The translations under genes were made by a program, and so were the position numbers. This document shows positions 37,000 through 46,091 of a stretch of DNA of 64,000 bases, piece after piece. Each line of letters opens with the position of its first letter. Position 1 is the stretch's first letter. The notes beneath the pieces are model-generated. The model was not told the origin of the DNA. It saw only the letters and a list, made by a program, of their open reading frames with translations, and did not search any database. The stretch comes from Prevotella sp. (GTDB taxonomy: Bacteria > Bacteroidota > Bacteroidia > Bacteroidales > Bacteroidaceae). Where the stretch lies: the NCBI GenBank assembly GCA_022641735.1, contig JALCDQ010000002.1:62001-126000 (forward strand), in the 5' to 3' direction.

Positions 37000-37092
37000 C
37001 AAAAAAAACTGTTATGAAACTTATTTTTTACAAGAAATCTTTGTTTTATCGAAATATTTTTGCAAAAAAATGAAATTTTCATGTAAATTGTT

Positions 37093-37100
37093 TATCTTTG
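37093..37100 (+). promoter_or_regulatory. -7 promoter element, lipid kinase
   Basis: TATCTTTG followed by CAT, 17 bases before the ATG at 37118. No clear -33 box. Confidence 0.55.
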
Positions 37101-37117
37101 CATTAAATATTTACGAT

Positions 37118-38146
37118 ATGAAAAGACATGTACTGTTCATTATGAATCCAATTTCCGGAACTGGAAGTAAAGCCGGCATTCCGGAAATCATAGAAGACCA
37201 TCTTGACAAAGAGAGGTTCGATTATGACATTAAGGTGACAGAATATGCCAATCATGCAGCTGAGCTTGCCAAGCAGGCAGTAGCAGAAAATGTTGATGTT
37301 GTCGTTGCTGTTGGAGGTGACGGAACGGTTAATGAGGTGGCGCGTTCAATAGTTCATACCCAGACAGCCTTAGGTATTATACCTTGCGGTTCTGGCAATG
37401 GACTGGCCCGACACTTGATGATTCCCCTCAACATCCGTAAGGCTATAGACATTATTAATATATGTGAGATTCACGACCTTGACTATGGCATCATCAACGA
37501 TCATCCTTTTTTCTGTACTTGCGGCATGGGCTTTGATGCTTTCGTGAGCATGAAGTTTGCTGAAGCGGGCAAGCGTGGACCTATCACCTATGTGCAGAAA
37601 GTGTTGGAGGAAGGCGTCAAATATCAGCCTGAAACTTATGAGATTCAGGATGAAAACGGCTCCATAAAGTATAAGGCATTCCTTATCTCCTGCGCCAATG
37701 CGTCGCAATATGGCAATAATGCTTATATAGCACCGCAAGCCTCTATGAGCGATGGACTGATGGACGTGATTATCATGGAGCCTTTCGACTTCCTTGAAGC
37801 TCCTCAGATAAGCATCGATATGTTCAACAAGACGCTTGACAAGAGCTCTAAAATCAAGACTTTCCGTACCAAAAAACTGCATATCCACCGCAGTAAACCT
37901 GGAGTTATCCACTATGATGGCGACCCTTTCATGGCAGATGCTGACGTGGAGGTTGTTCTGCAAGAAAAAGGAGTAAAGATGTTAGTCAATCCAAACGCCG
38001 ACAAGAGCCTCCGCAAGCCGAATGCTTTGCAAAGTGCAGCCGCCGATTTATTTAATGAAATCAATGTGGTGAGGGATGACCTTACGAAGCAAAGACGACA
38101 TGTCTTGGCATTAAGCAAGGTGTTACAAAAGAAACTGAATATCTGA
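37118..38146 (+). CDS. Diacylglycerol/sphingosine kinase-family lipid kinase
   Basis: 342 residues from the ATG at 37118; upstream in-frame codons lie in the promoter. DAGK catalytic domain: MNPISGTGSK near 9-18, GGDGTVNE at 66-73, PCGSGNGLARHL near 88-99 and the C-terminal GVIHYDGDPF stretch of YegS/DgkB proteins. It phosphorylates a membrane lipid alcohol: diacylglycerol, or perhaps a sphingoid base or ceramide given the divergent Spt-like gene. The last 40 residues form a helical tail. Confidence 0.85.
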   Translation: MKRHVLFIMNPISGTGSKAGIPEIIEDHLDKERFDYDIKVTEYANHAAELAKQAVAENVDVVVAVGGDGTVNEVARSIVHTQTALGIIPCGSGNGLARHLMIPLNIRKAIDIINICEIHDLDYGIINDHPFFCTCGMGFDAFVSMKFAEAGKRGPITYVQKVLEEGVKYQPETYEIQDENGSIKYKAFLISCANASQYGNNAYIAPQASMSDGLMDVIIMEPFDFLEAPQISIDMFNKTLDKSSKIKTFRTKKLHIHRSKPGVIHYDGDPFMADADVEVVLQEKGVKMLVNPNADKSLRKPNALQSAAADLFNEINVVRDDLTKQRRHVLALSKVLQKKLNI

Positions 38147-38188
38147 CAAGACGTCAGAGAATTATTTTTTAATGTACCTAAATTTATT

Positions 38189-38214
38189 AAGAGCCTCATA
38201 TTAATGAGGCTCTT
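38189..38214 (+). terminator. Terminator of the lipid kinase gene
   Basis: AAGAGCCTCAT, 4-base loop, ATGAGGCTCTT then TTAT: 11 perfect pairs. Confidence 0.88.
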
Positions 38215-38261
38215 TTATCGTTTTGGATGACCTTTTATAAGCTCAAAGAATATCACTTACA

Positions 38262-38349
38262 AGACAATCAATGACTGTTTACGTTGCAAAACAATTTGTT
38301 TTGCGAGACAACTTGGCCCAGTTTGTCAGACAATCTGGGCCAGTTTGTT
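38262..38349. repeat. 22-base periodic palindromic array E
   Basis: Units start at 38262, 38284, 38306 and 38328. Three begin AGACAA; the second holds a perfect 19-base palindrome GCAAAACAATTTGTTTTGC, and units 3 and 4 are dyads GACAA...GGCC...TTTGT. It lies after the terminator in the convergent gap between the lipid kinase and trmN6. Confidence 0.85.
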
Positions 38350-38354
38350 AAGCA

Positions 38355-38445
38355 TATAGTCATTAAAAGTAATGCCGGCACTTATCAATTAGAAATTCAA
38401 AAGTCATCTGCATTGAAATAATAAATAGGCTGAATAATGACTATA
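38355..38445. repeat. 11-base inverted repeat, 69-base spacer
   Basis: TATAGTCATTA (38355-38365) and TAATGACTATA (38435-38445) are exact reverse complements. AT-rich, so chance is possible. It lies just downstream of trmN6's 3' end, beside array E. Confidence 0.45.
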
Positions 38446-38464
38446 ATCCCATTTAGGAAGACAG

Positions 38465-39175
38465 TCAACGAGCTATAGAGTCCAAATAGAAATCGTCCGT
38501 TAATTTCTTATACCATTCCGACTTATTTCCATCTTTATCAAGTAACCTGACATGAGTCTCTTCTATTGCTGCATTCCGATGCTTTCCGAAAGAAAGAAGA
38601 AGACGTTTTTCAGACTTTCCATCAACCGTTGATATCCAACACTTCCGATGAATGAAAAGTCCTGAAATATAACTTTCTGCAAGAAAAGATTCAAGGCTTT
38701 CTTGGGGGATTATAGCACTGAACACCCCACTCTCATTTAACAGACGTTTGACATGATGGAAAAGGTCGGCATAAGACAACGTTTCAGCATGGCGGGCAAT
38801 AGTCCGCTTGTTGTCAGGGTTTTTCAATGAATTCAAGAAGAAAGGCGGATTGCAAACGATAGCATCGTAAGTCCCTTCGGATTTAAAGAATTGCAAACTA
38901 CTGGAAATCACCTGCACCCTATCTTGATAAGGGCTCATCACCACATTTTCCTTAGCTTGCGAGCAGGCATCAGAGTCTATTTCGATGGCATCGATGACAG
39001 CTTTTGGATAGCGTTGCGCCATCATCAAAGCTATCAATCCCGTTCCTGTCCCAATATCAAGAATTTTGTTGCCACCTTGAGCCCATGCTCCAAGCAACAC
39101 TCCATCAGTGCCCACCTTCATGGCGCAATGGTCTTGTCGGATGCTGAAATTCTTGAATCTAAACTCGTTTCCCAT
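38465..39175 (-). CDS. trmN6: tRNA1(Val) A37 N6-methyltransferase
   Basis: 236 residues. FRFKNFSIRQDHCAMKVGTD at the start, SAM motif DIGTGTG at 40-46, and the N6-adenine catalytic motif NPPFF at 109-113. This is the YfiC/TrmN6 pattern for m6A37 in tRNA-Val. Stands alone; divergent from lon. Confidence 0.9.
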   Translation of the reverse strand: MGNEFRFKNFSIRQDHCAMKVGTDGVLLGAWAQGGNKILDIGTGTGLIALMMAQRYPKAVIDAIEIDSDACSQAKENVVMSPYQDRVQVISSSLQFFKSEGTYDAIVCNPPFFLNSLKNPDNKRTIARHAETLSYADLFHHVKRLLNESGVFSAIIPQESLESFLAESYISGLFIHRKCWISTVDGKSEKRLLLSFGKHRNAAIEETHVRLLDKDGNKSEWYKKLTDDFYLDSIAR

Positions 39176-39281
39176 GCTTTCAAAACGTACGTATTTACTT
39201 TTTATTTTATACTTTTTACTTATTTATGACTATAAAATATAAATTCTTATTCCGTAATTTTCATATCTGAATTAAAATCAC

Positions 39282-39289
39282 TACCTTTG
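39282..39289 (+). promoter_or_regulatory. -7 promoter element, lon operon
   Basis: TACCTTTG followed by CAG, 29 bases before the ATG. I see no sigma32-like or CIRCE-type site. Confidence 0.5.
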
Positions 39290-39317
39290 CAGTCGCTAAA
39301 TTAGTTTAGAGTTAAAA

Positions 39318-41783
39318 ATGAAACAAAATTCAAATACAGTTTTTCAGGCAATCTCCGACTTTAATGGCGATGTTGCTGATCTGCTCAATATAAAGGTTGG
39401 CGAAGAGATACCAGTCCTTGCGACACGAAATCTGGTTGTCTTTCCAGGTGTAGTGACGCCAATCCTGATTGGTCGTTATGCCAGCTTGAAACTGCTGGAT
39501 TGGCTGAAAAAGCACCCGGATGAATATTTCGCCATCTTCTCACAAAAGGACCAAAACGTTGATGCTCCTAATCAAGATGACCTATATGATACTGGTGTTT
39601 ACGCCAAACTCCTCAAGGTTATGGAGATGCCTAACAAGAATGATAATGCCACAATCATTATTCAAGCTTATGGCAGATGCCATCTTGACGAGATTACACG
39701 GTTAGCTCCTTACCTCAAAGCAAAGGTAAGCAAAGAGGCTGAAACTTTTCCCGAAAAGAATAACCAGGAGTTTTCCATGGCAGTAGCTGACCTTCGTAGC
39801 AAGGTGCTCGAATACATCGACCTTAACGAGGAGATGCCTTCGGAAATGAAAATGGTAGTGACAGATATCAATAACGATGAAATCTGCCTCAGCTATATCT
39901 GCACGAATATACCCTTCAAGGTGCGCGATAAGGTCAATCTCATCAAAACCACCTCTACCCTTGAACGTACTTATTTGGCGCTGAAAGTCATCAATCAAGA
40001 AATTGAACTTCTGCAACTGAAAGCCAATATCCGCTCGAAGACCCGACAGGACATTGATGAGCAGCAGCGCGAATACTTCCTGCAACAGCAAATCAAGAAT
40101 ATCAAAGAGGAACTGGGCAATGGCGAAGGCTCACCCGAAACCAAAGGACTTGAGGAAAAAGCAAAAAATAAGAAATGGTCAGAAGAGGTTGCCGAGGTTT
40201 TCAATAAAGAACTTGACAAGTTGGATTTATATAATCCACAGAGCCCTGAATATGGCATTCAACTGAATTATCTTCAGAATTTTGTAGGGCTACCATGGGG
40301 TGAATATACCAAAGACGACCTTGATATCAAGCGTGCTCAGCGCATTCTTGACCATGACCATTATGGAATGGAAAAGGTAAAAGAACGCATTTTGGAGTAT
40401 ATTTCTGTTCTTCAATTGCGTGGAGACTTAAAGTCTCCTATCCTTTGTCTATATGGCCCTCCAGGTGTTGGTAAGACCAGTCTTGGCAAAAGCATTGCTA
40501 CCGCCATGAAGCGAAAATACGTGAGAATCTCCTTAGGCGGTTTGCATGACGAGAGTGAGATACGCGGTCATCGCCGTACCTATGTTGGTGCCATGCCCGG
40601 ACGTATCATCAAGAGCATTCAAAAAGCAGGTTCTTCTAATCCTGTATTTATTCTTGACGAAATCGATAAAGTCACTCAAAACACCATCAATGGAGACCCT
40701 TCATCCGCATTACTTGAGGTTTTAGACCCAGAGCAAAACAGTGCTTTTCATGATAATTATCTCGATGTGGATTACGACCTTTCCAAAGTGCTCTTCATCG
40801 CTACAGCTAACGACTTGAATACCATACCAAGACCGTTGCTCGACCGAATGGAAGTGATTGAAGTAAGTGGTTATATCACGGAAGAGAAAATAGAGATAGC
40901 CAAGCGGCATCTTGTTCCTAAAGAACTGGAAAACAATGGCTTTACTCATCATGACCAGAAGCCAACCTTCACAAAGGCTGCCCTTGAGAAGATTATCGAA
41001 TCTTACACTCGGGAAAGTGGCGTTCGTCAGCTCGAGAAACAGATAAATAAAGCCTTGCGAAAGATGGCTTTTAACCGGGCAAAAGATGGTTATTTGCACT
41101 ATGAAAAGATAACTCCTAACGAGATAGAAGAACTTCTTGGCAAACCACCTTTCTATCGCGATATCTATCAGGGAAATGCTTATGCCGGAGTCGTAACAGG
41201 TTTGGCATGGACAAGTGTTGGCGGAGAGATACTCTTTATAGAGACCTCTCTCAGCAAGGGAAAGCCCGGAAAACTTACACTTACTGGTAATTTGGGTGAT
41301 GTGATGAAGGAAAGTGCCATTATCGCATTGGAATATGTGAAAGCACATATTGAAAAGTTGAATATCGATTATCGCATATTCGACCAATATAATATTCATA
41401 TCCATGTGCCCGAAGGTGCAACACCGAAGGATGGACCATCTGCAGGTATCACTATTGCGACTTCTATTGCCTCGGCCATTACTCAACGCAAAGTGCGCAA
41501 AAACACAGCTATGACGGGTGAAATTACCCTTAGAGGCAAGGTGCTTCCTGTCGGTGGAATCAAAGAGAAGATTCTCGCAGCCAAGCGTGCAGGAATTACT
41601 GATATCGTGCTATGTCATGATAATCAGAAGGATATTGAAGAAATACCTGCCATATATCTTAAAGGTGTGAACTTCCACTACGTGGAGAATGTACAGGATG
41701 TATGGGATTTTGCCCTTACTGATGAAATGGTGGATAATCCAGTCATATTCGATATTGAGGACGATAAAAAAGAAGAGAAATAG
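39318..41783 (+). CDS. lon: ATP-dependent protease Lon
   Basis: 821 residues. N-terminal LON substrate domain (about 30-240), AAA+ module with Walker A (GPPGVGKTS, near 380) and FILDEIDKV, and a C-terminal protease domain with the Ser in DGPSAG at S708 and the Lys in GGIKEK at K749. It degrades misfolded and regulatory proteins. The stop is followed directly by the tgt ATG. Confidence 0.97.
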   Translation: MKQNSNTVFQAISDFNGDVADLLNIKVGEEIPVLATRNLVVFPGVVTPILIGRYASLKLLDWLKKHPDEYFAIFSQKDQNVDAPNQDDLYDTGVYAKLLKVMEMPNKNDNATIIIQAYGRCHLDEITRLAPYLKAKVSKEAETFPEKNNQEFSMAVADLRSKVLEYIDLNEEMPSEMKMVVTDINNDEICLSYICTNIPFKVRDKVNLIKTTSTLERTYLALKVINQEIELLQLKANIRSKTRQDIDEQQREYFLQQQIKNIKEELGNGEGSPETKGLEEKAKNKKWSEEVAEVFNKELDKLDLYNPQSPEYGIQLNYLQNFVGLPWGEYTKDDLDIKRAQRILDHDHYGMEKVKERILEYISVLQLRGDLKSPILCLYGPPGVGKTSLGKSIATAMKRKYVRISLGGLHDESEIRGHRRTYVGAMPGRIIKSIQKAGSSNPVFILDEIDKVTQNTINGDPSSALLEVLDPEQNSAFHDNYLDVDYDLSKVLFIATANDLNTIPRPLLDRMEVIEVSGYITEEKIEIAKRHLVPKELENNGFTHHDQKPTFTKAALEKIIESYTRESGVRQLEKQINKALRKMAFNRAKDGYLHYEKITPNEIEELLGKPPFYRDIYQGNAYAGVVTGLAWTSVGGEILFIETSLSKGKPGKLTLTGNLGDVMKESAIIALEYVKAHIEKLNIDYRIFDQYNIHIHVPEGATPKDGPSAGITIATSIASAITQRKVRKNTAMTGEITLRGKVLPVGGIKEKILAAKRAGITDIVLCHDNQKDIEEIPAIYLKGVNFHYVENVQDVWDFALTDEMVDNPVIFDIEDDKKEEK

Positions 41784-42911
41784 ATGACATTTGAAGTTCA
41801 ACATACCGATAATGCCAGTGATGCACGTACTGGTCTCATAACCACAGACCATGGACAAATAAAGACTCCTATCTTTATGCCAGTCGGGACATGTGGCTCT
41901 GTGAAAGCTGTGCATTTCAGCGAACTAAGAGAGCAAGTGAAAGCCCAGATTATCCTTGGCAATACTTATCATCTCTATCTTCGACCAGGACTTGAAATAC
42001 TGAAAGCAGCAGGTGGACTTCATGGCTTTAATGGATGGGAACGTCCGATACTTACTGACAGTGGCGGCTTCCAAGTCTTTTCTTTGACGGGTATCCGTAA
42101 ACTGACGGAAGAAGGATGCGAATTTCGCTCTCATATAGATGGCTCTAAACACATCTTCACTCCTGAAAATGTGATGGATACGGAACGTGTTATCGGAGCA
42201 GACATCATGATGGCGCTTGATGAATGCCCTCCCGGAAAGAGCGACTATCAGTATGCTAAAAAGAGCCTTGCGATGACTCAAAGGTGGCTTGACCGCTGTA
42301 TTACGAGGTTTGAGGAAACAGAGCCTTTGTATGGATATCATCAAAGTCTCTTCCCTATTGTTCAGGGTTGTACTTATAAAGACCTACGGCAAGAAGCGGC
42401 AAAATTTGTCGCTGACAAGGGAGCAGACGGCAATGCCATCGGCGGATTGGCTGTTGGAGAGCCCACCGAAGTAATGTATGACATGATAGAAGTGGTGAAT
42501 GACATCCTTCCAAAGGATAAACCTCGTTATCTGATGGGTGTCGGAACTCCACAAAACATCCTTGAGGCCATCGAAAGAGGTGTCGATATGTTCGACTGTG
42601 TGATGCCTACACGCAATGGCCGCAATGCCATGCTCTTCACATATAACGGCACAATGAATATGCGCAATAAGAAATGGGAAATGGATTTTACACCTATTGA
42701 CCCTGAAGGCTGTGAGACCGACAAGGTTTATACCAAGGCTTATCTTCATCATCTCTTCAAAGCACAGGAACTGCTTGCCATGCAAATAGGCAGCATCCAC
42801 AATCTCGCATTCTATCTGAGACTCGTTTCTGATGCGAGAAGCCATATAGAACAAGGAGATTTTGTGAAGTGGAAGGCAGGTATCATTGACCAATTAGGAA
42901 GGAGAATATAG
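41784..42911 (+). CDS. tgt: tRNA-guanine transglycosylase
   Basis: 375 residues. Family motifs LTDSGGFQVFSL near 92-103 and MPTRNGRNAM near 274-283 hold the catalytic Asp and base-recognition residues. It exchanges guanine 34 for preQ1 in Asp, Asn, His and Tyr tRNAs. The usual zinc motif CxCxxC...H appears as E308-G-C310-E-T-D313 with H339: only one Cys remains. Expressed after lon without a gap. Confidence 0.93.
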   Translation: MTFEVQHTDNASDARTGLITTDHGQIKTPIFMPVGTCGSVKAVHFSELREQVKAQIILGNTYHLYLRPGLEILKAAGGLHGFNGWERPILTDSGGFQVFSLTGIRKLTEEGCEFRSHIDGSKHIFTPENVMDTERVIGADIMMALDECPPGKSDYQYAKKSLAMTQRWLDRCITRFEETEPLYGYHQSLFPIVQGCTYKDLRQEAAKFVADKGADGNAIGGLAVGEPTEVMYDMIEVVNDILPKDKPRYLMGVGTPQNILEAIERGVDMFDCVMPTRNGRNAMLFTYNGTMNMRNKKWEMDFTPIDPEGCETDKVYTKAYLHHLFKAQELLAMQIGSIHNLAFYLRLVSDARSHIEQGDFVKWKAGIIDQLGRRI

Positions 42912-42917
42912 AAATAT

Positions 42918-44189
42918 ATGGAATACAAGGAACTTAGAAGGCATTATAAGCGATACGAGATACTTCGCTGGATGAGCAAACATCCGGCATGGTTGCATCA
43001 TGTGTTCACTTGGTTATACAACCATACGGGTCGTCTTCGTAAAATTCTGAAATGGCTGGCTGCAAAGCTCAGTTGGATGAAGATGCTTAATCCTTTCAAA
43101 TATCTCAAGATATTAGACTGGTACATCATTAAGAAATTTATCGGGACTTACATCTATTCGATTGCTCTGATTATTTCTATTTCTATCGTCTTCGACGTGA
43201 ATGATAACTTGGCAAGATTCACTCAGAACCATGCGCCAGTGCATGCGGTCATCTTTGACTATTACCTTAACTTCATTCCTTATTTTTCTAACCTTTTCAG
43301 TCCTTTGTTTGTCTTCATTGCAGTAATCTTCTTTACTTCCAAGTTGGCAGGCAATTCTGAAATCATCTCCATGCTGGCCACAGGCATATCATTCAAGAGA
43401 CTGCTCCGTCCTTATATGTTCTCCTGTGTCCTTATCTCCCTACTCTCTTTTTATCTGAGTGCTTATGTGATTCCCCACGGAAACATTATCCGTCAGAATT
43501 TCGAGATGCTTTACAAGAACAAGAAGAAGAACACTTCTGCAGAAAATGTACAGCTGCAAGTTGGACAAGGAGTAATTGCCTATATTCAGCACTATGACAA
43601 CAACCTGAAGAAAGGTTATGGATTCTCTCTCGATAAATTTGAGGAGAAGAAGCTTGTCAGTCACATGACGGGAATGGAAATACAATACGACACGATATCA
43701 GACTCAAAGTACCATTGGAGCGTCAGCAACTGGAAGATTCGTCAACTGAAAGGCTTGAGGGAACATATTACGAGTGGGGCTAAACTTGACACGCTTATAC
43801 AGATGGAACCAACGGATTTGGTCTATTCTAAAGGACAACAAGAGACCTTTACAAGTCCGGAACTGAAGGATTATATTTCCAAGCAAATCAATCGAGGCAG
43901 CAGTAATGTGGTACAGTATCAAGTTGAGTATCATAAGCGAATTGCATCCTCTTTTGCTTCTTTTATTCTTACGATAATAGGTCTGTCACTATCTTCAAGA
44001 AAACGAAAAGGTGGTATGGGCCTTTACCTTGGCATTGGATTGGCATTAAGCTTCACTTATATCATGTTGCAAACCGTCTCTTCCACTTTTGCCATCAATT
44101 CAGGATTCCCACCTATGCTGGCGGCATGGGTGCCAAACTTAATTTTTGCCGTAGTGGCTTACTTCTGCTATCGACAAGCACCAAATTAA
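42918..44189 (+). CDS. LptF/LptG-family permease
   Basis: 423 residues. The core begins at LKILDWYIIKKFIGTYIYSI near residue 64, with three N-terminal and three C-terminal membrane helices around a periplasmic beta-jellyroll domain (about 185-320), the YjgP/YjgQ pattern. It would join LptB in extracting LPS from the inner membrane. About 55-60 extra residues precede the usual start; internal Mets near residues 54 and 56 could be the true start. Six bases after tgt. Confidence 0.88.
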   Translation: MEYKELRRHYKRYEILRWMSKHPAWLHHVFTWLYNHTGRLRKILKWLAAKLSWMKMLNPFKYLKILDWYIIKKFIGTYIYSIALIISISIVFDVNDNLARFTQNHAPVHAVIFDYYLNFIPYFSNLFSPLFVFIAVIFFTSKLAGNSEIISMLATGISFKRLLRPYMFSCVLISLLSFYLSAYVIPHGNIIRQNFEMLYKNKKKNTSAENVQLQVGQGVIAYIQHYDNNLKKGYGFSLDKFEEKKLVSHMTGMEIQYDTISDSKYHWSVSNWKIRQLKGLREHITSGAKLDTLIQMEPTDLVYSKGQQETFTSPELKDYISKQINRGSSNVVQYQVEYHKRIASSFASFILTIIGLSLSSRKRKGGMGLYLGIGLALSFTYIMLQTVSSTFAINSGFPPMLAAWVPNLIFAVVAYFCYRQAPN

Positions 44190-44198
44190 AAAACAATT

Positions 44199-45755
44199 AT
44201 GAAATTTGAAGAATTAAATTTAAATGATAACTTGCTGGATGCACTCTATGATATGCATTTCGATGAGTGTACACCAGTTCAAGAGAAATGTATACCAGAG
44301 ATTTTAAAGGGTAACGATGTATTGGGAGTGGCGCAGACTGGCACTGGAAAAACGGCAGCCTATCTCTTGCCAATACTTTCAAAATTGGATGATGGCGGAT
44401 ATCCGAAAGATTCCATCAATTGCGTTATCATGTCTCCCACCCGTGAATTAGCCCAGCAGATAGACCAAGCCATGCAAGGTTTTGGGTATTATCTGAAGAA
44501 TGTGAGTAGCGTTGCGGTATATGGAGGTAATGATGGAAACCGTTATGACCAGGAGTTGAAGAGTATGAAATTAGGAGCCGATGTCATTATCGCCACTCCA
44601 GGACGCCTTATCAGCCACATTAATCTTGGAAATGTGGACTTCAGCAAGACCTCTTTCTTTGTACTTGATGAAGCCGACAGAATGTTGGATATGGGTTTTT
44701 CAGAGGATATCATGACGATTTTCAAGCTTATGCCTAAGACTTGCCAGACAGTCATGTTTTCTGCTACAATGCCTGAAAAGATAGAACAATTGGCGAAGAC
44801 TTTACTCAAAAATCCTGTAGAAGTGAAGTTGGCAGTGAGCAAACCAGCGGAAAAAATCCAGCAAAGCGCTTATTTATGCTATGAGCCACAGAAACTTGGT
44901 ATTATCCGAGACCTATTCAAAAACAATGACCTCAAACGGGTTATCATTTTCTGCGGAAAGAAGACTAAAGTGAAGGATGTTAATCGTGCGCTTGTAAAAA
45001 TGAAGATTAATGCAGGTGAAATGCATTCCGACCTAACGCAAGCAGAGCGCGATGAGATGATGTTCCGCTTCAAAAGTGGGCAGATAGACGTATTGGTTGC
45101 TACCGACATCCTATCTCGTGGCATTGATATTGATGATATTGCAATGGTCATCAACTATGATGTACCTCATGATTCTGAGGATTATGTGCATCGCATCGGA
45201 CGTACGGCAAGAGCCGACAAAGATGGAATGGCTATCACCTTAGTTAATAAGGAGGATATAGGCTATTTCAAGGAAATCGAGCGATTTTTAGGTAAAGAGG
45301 TAAAGAAAAACGAACTTCCAAAAGATTTAGGCGACCAGCCTGACTATCAGGGAGGCAGACAAAAGGCTAAAGCTATCCGCAGAAACGACCGCAATCAAAA
45401 TGCCCATAAGCATAAACCGAATACAAGAAATGACCGTCAGGCTACCATGGTGCCTAATCGCCAAGGTGAGCAAGGCAGGAAGACTGATGAAAGGAGACCA
45501 TCACAAGGAAATCGTCATCAAAGACCAAACTCTCAATCTGCCCAACCGATGGTTAATGCTCAAGGTACGAACAATCCTCGTAATCCACGCAATTACAAAA
45601 AGAAAAACAATAATCCAGAGGCTAGAAACAACCAGCAAAAGCCTGTTAATGCACAGCCAAAGGTGAAAATCCAGAAGCCAGAAAACAATCCTCAGCCGCA
45701 GAAAGGACTGAAAGGTCTTGTAAAAAAGGCTTTCAAGTGGCTAAAGAGAAAATAG
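44199..45755 (+). CDS. DEAD-box RNA helicase (RhlE-like)
   Basis: 518 residues. AQTGTGKT at 45-52, PTRELAQQ near 80-87, VLDEADRMLDMGF with DEAD at 157-160, SAT, and a HRIGRTARAD motif VI. After about residue 365 comes a low-complexity Asn/Gln/Arg/Pro tail of 140 residues ending GLVKKAFKWLKRK, a basic amphipathic stretch that may contact RNA. It unwinds short RNA duplexes, likely in ribosome assembly or cold adaptation. Nine bases after the permease gene. Array F follows its stop. Confidence 0.93.
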   Translation: MKFEELNLNDNLLDALYDMHFDECTPVQEKCIPEILKGNDVLGVAQTGTGKTAAYLLPILSKLDDGGYPKDSINCVIMSPTRELAQQIDQAMQGFGYYLKNVSSVAVYGGNDGNRYDQELKSMKLGADVIIATPGRLISHINLGNVDFSKTSFFVLDEADRMLDMGFSEDIMTIFKLMPKTCQTVMFSATMPEKIEQLAKTLLKNPVEVKLAVSKPAEKIQQSAYLCYEPQKLGIIRDLFKNNDLKRVIIFCGKKTKVKDVNRALVKMKINAGEMHSDLTQAERDEMMFRFKSGQIDVLVATDILSRGIDIDDIAMVINYDVPHDSEDYVHRIGRTARADKDGMAITLVNKEDIGYFKEIERFLGKEVKKNELPKDLGDQPDYQGGRQKAKAIRRNDRNQNAHKHKPNTRNDRQATMVPNRQGEQGRKTDERRPSQGNRHQRPNSQSAQPMVNAQGTNNPRNPRNYKKKNNNPEARNNQQKPVNAQPKVKIQKPENNPQPQKGLKGLVKKAFKWLKRK

Positions 45756-45764
45756 TCCCCACTT

Positions 45765-45852
45765 TTGTTTCAATATCTGGGACAGAGAGTACAAACCGTT
45801 AGTACTCTTTGTTTCAGTAACTGAAACAGACTGTTCCAACGGTTGAAACAAC
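45765..45852. repeat. 22-base periodic palindromic array F
   Basis: Four units start at 45765, 45787, 45809 and 45831. Each is a dyad: TGTTTCA...TGGGACA, GAGTAC...GTACTC, GTTTCAGT-A-ACTGAAAC, and TGTTCCAAC...GTTGAAACA. They lie 10 bases after the helicase stop. The remaining gap to gdhA (45853-46000) is AT-rich with no clear feature. Confidence 0.87.
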
Positions 45853-46000
45853 TCCATTTAATAGCTAATTACTTTGCCATAACTTATATCTCTTGTTATC
45901 AATACACAACTTTAATCTATCAGAATACCATTAGAAATATTTGAATTAATATTCAAAAAGTATCAATTTTCTCTTTTATTCATAAAAAAAATATCATTTT

Positions 46001-46032
46001 GTTGCATATCTCGGATAAAAAGTTTAACTTTG
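46001..46032 (+). promoter_or_regulatory. Promoter of gdhA
   Basis: GTTG (46001-46004), 20 bases, TAACTTTG (46025-46032). Leader of about 55 bases. Confidence 0.65.
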
Positions 46033-46091
46033 CAACAGTATCTAGATGAAAGAATTGAAACTTAAATAATTAATTAAAGAAAAGATTGCAT

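Noticed and set aside
38891..39229. Plus-strand frame of 112 codons
   Set aside because: Antisense to trmN6 and running through the lon upstream region, with no recognisable domain.
40722..41486. Minus-strand frame of 254 codons within lon
   Set aside because: Shadow of the lon AAA+ and protease domains; composition is cysteine- and histidine-rich without motifs.
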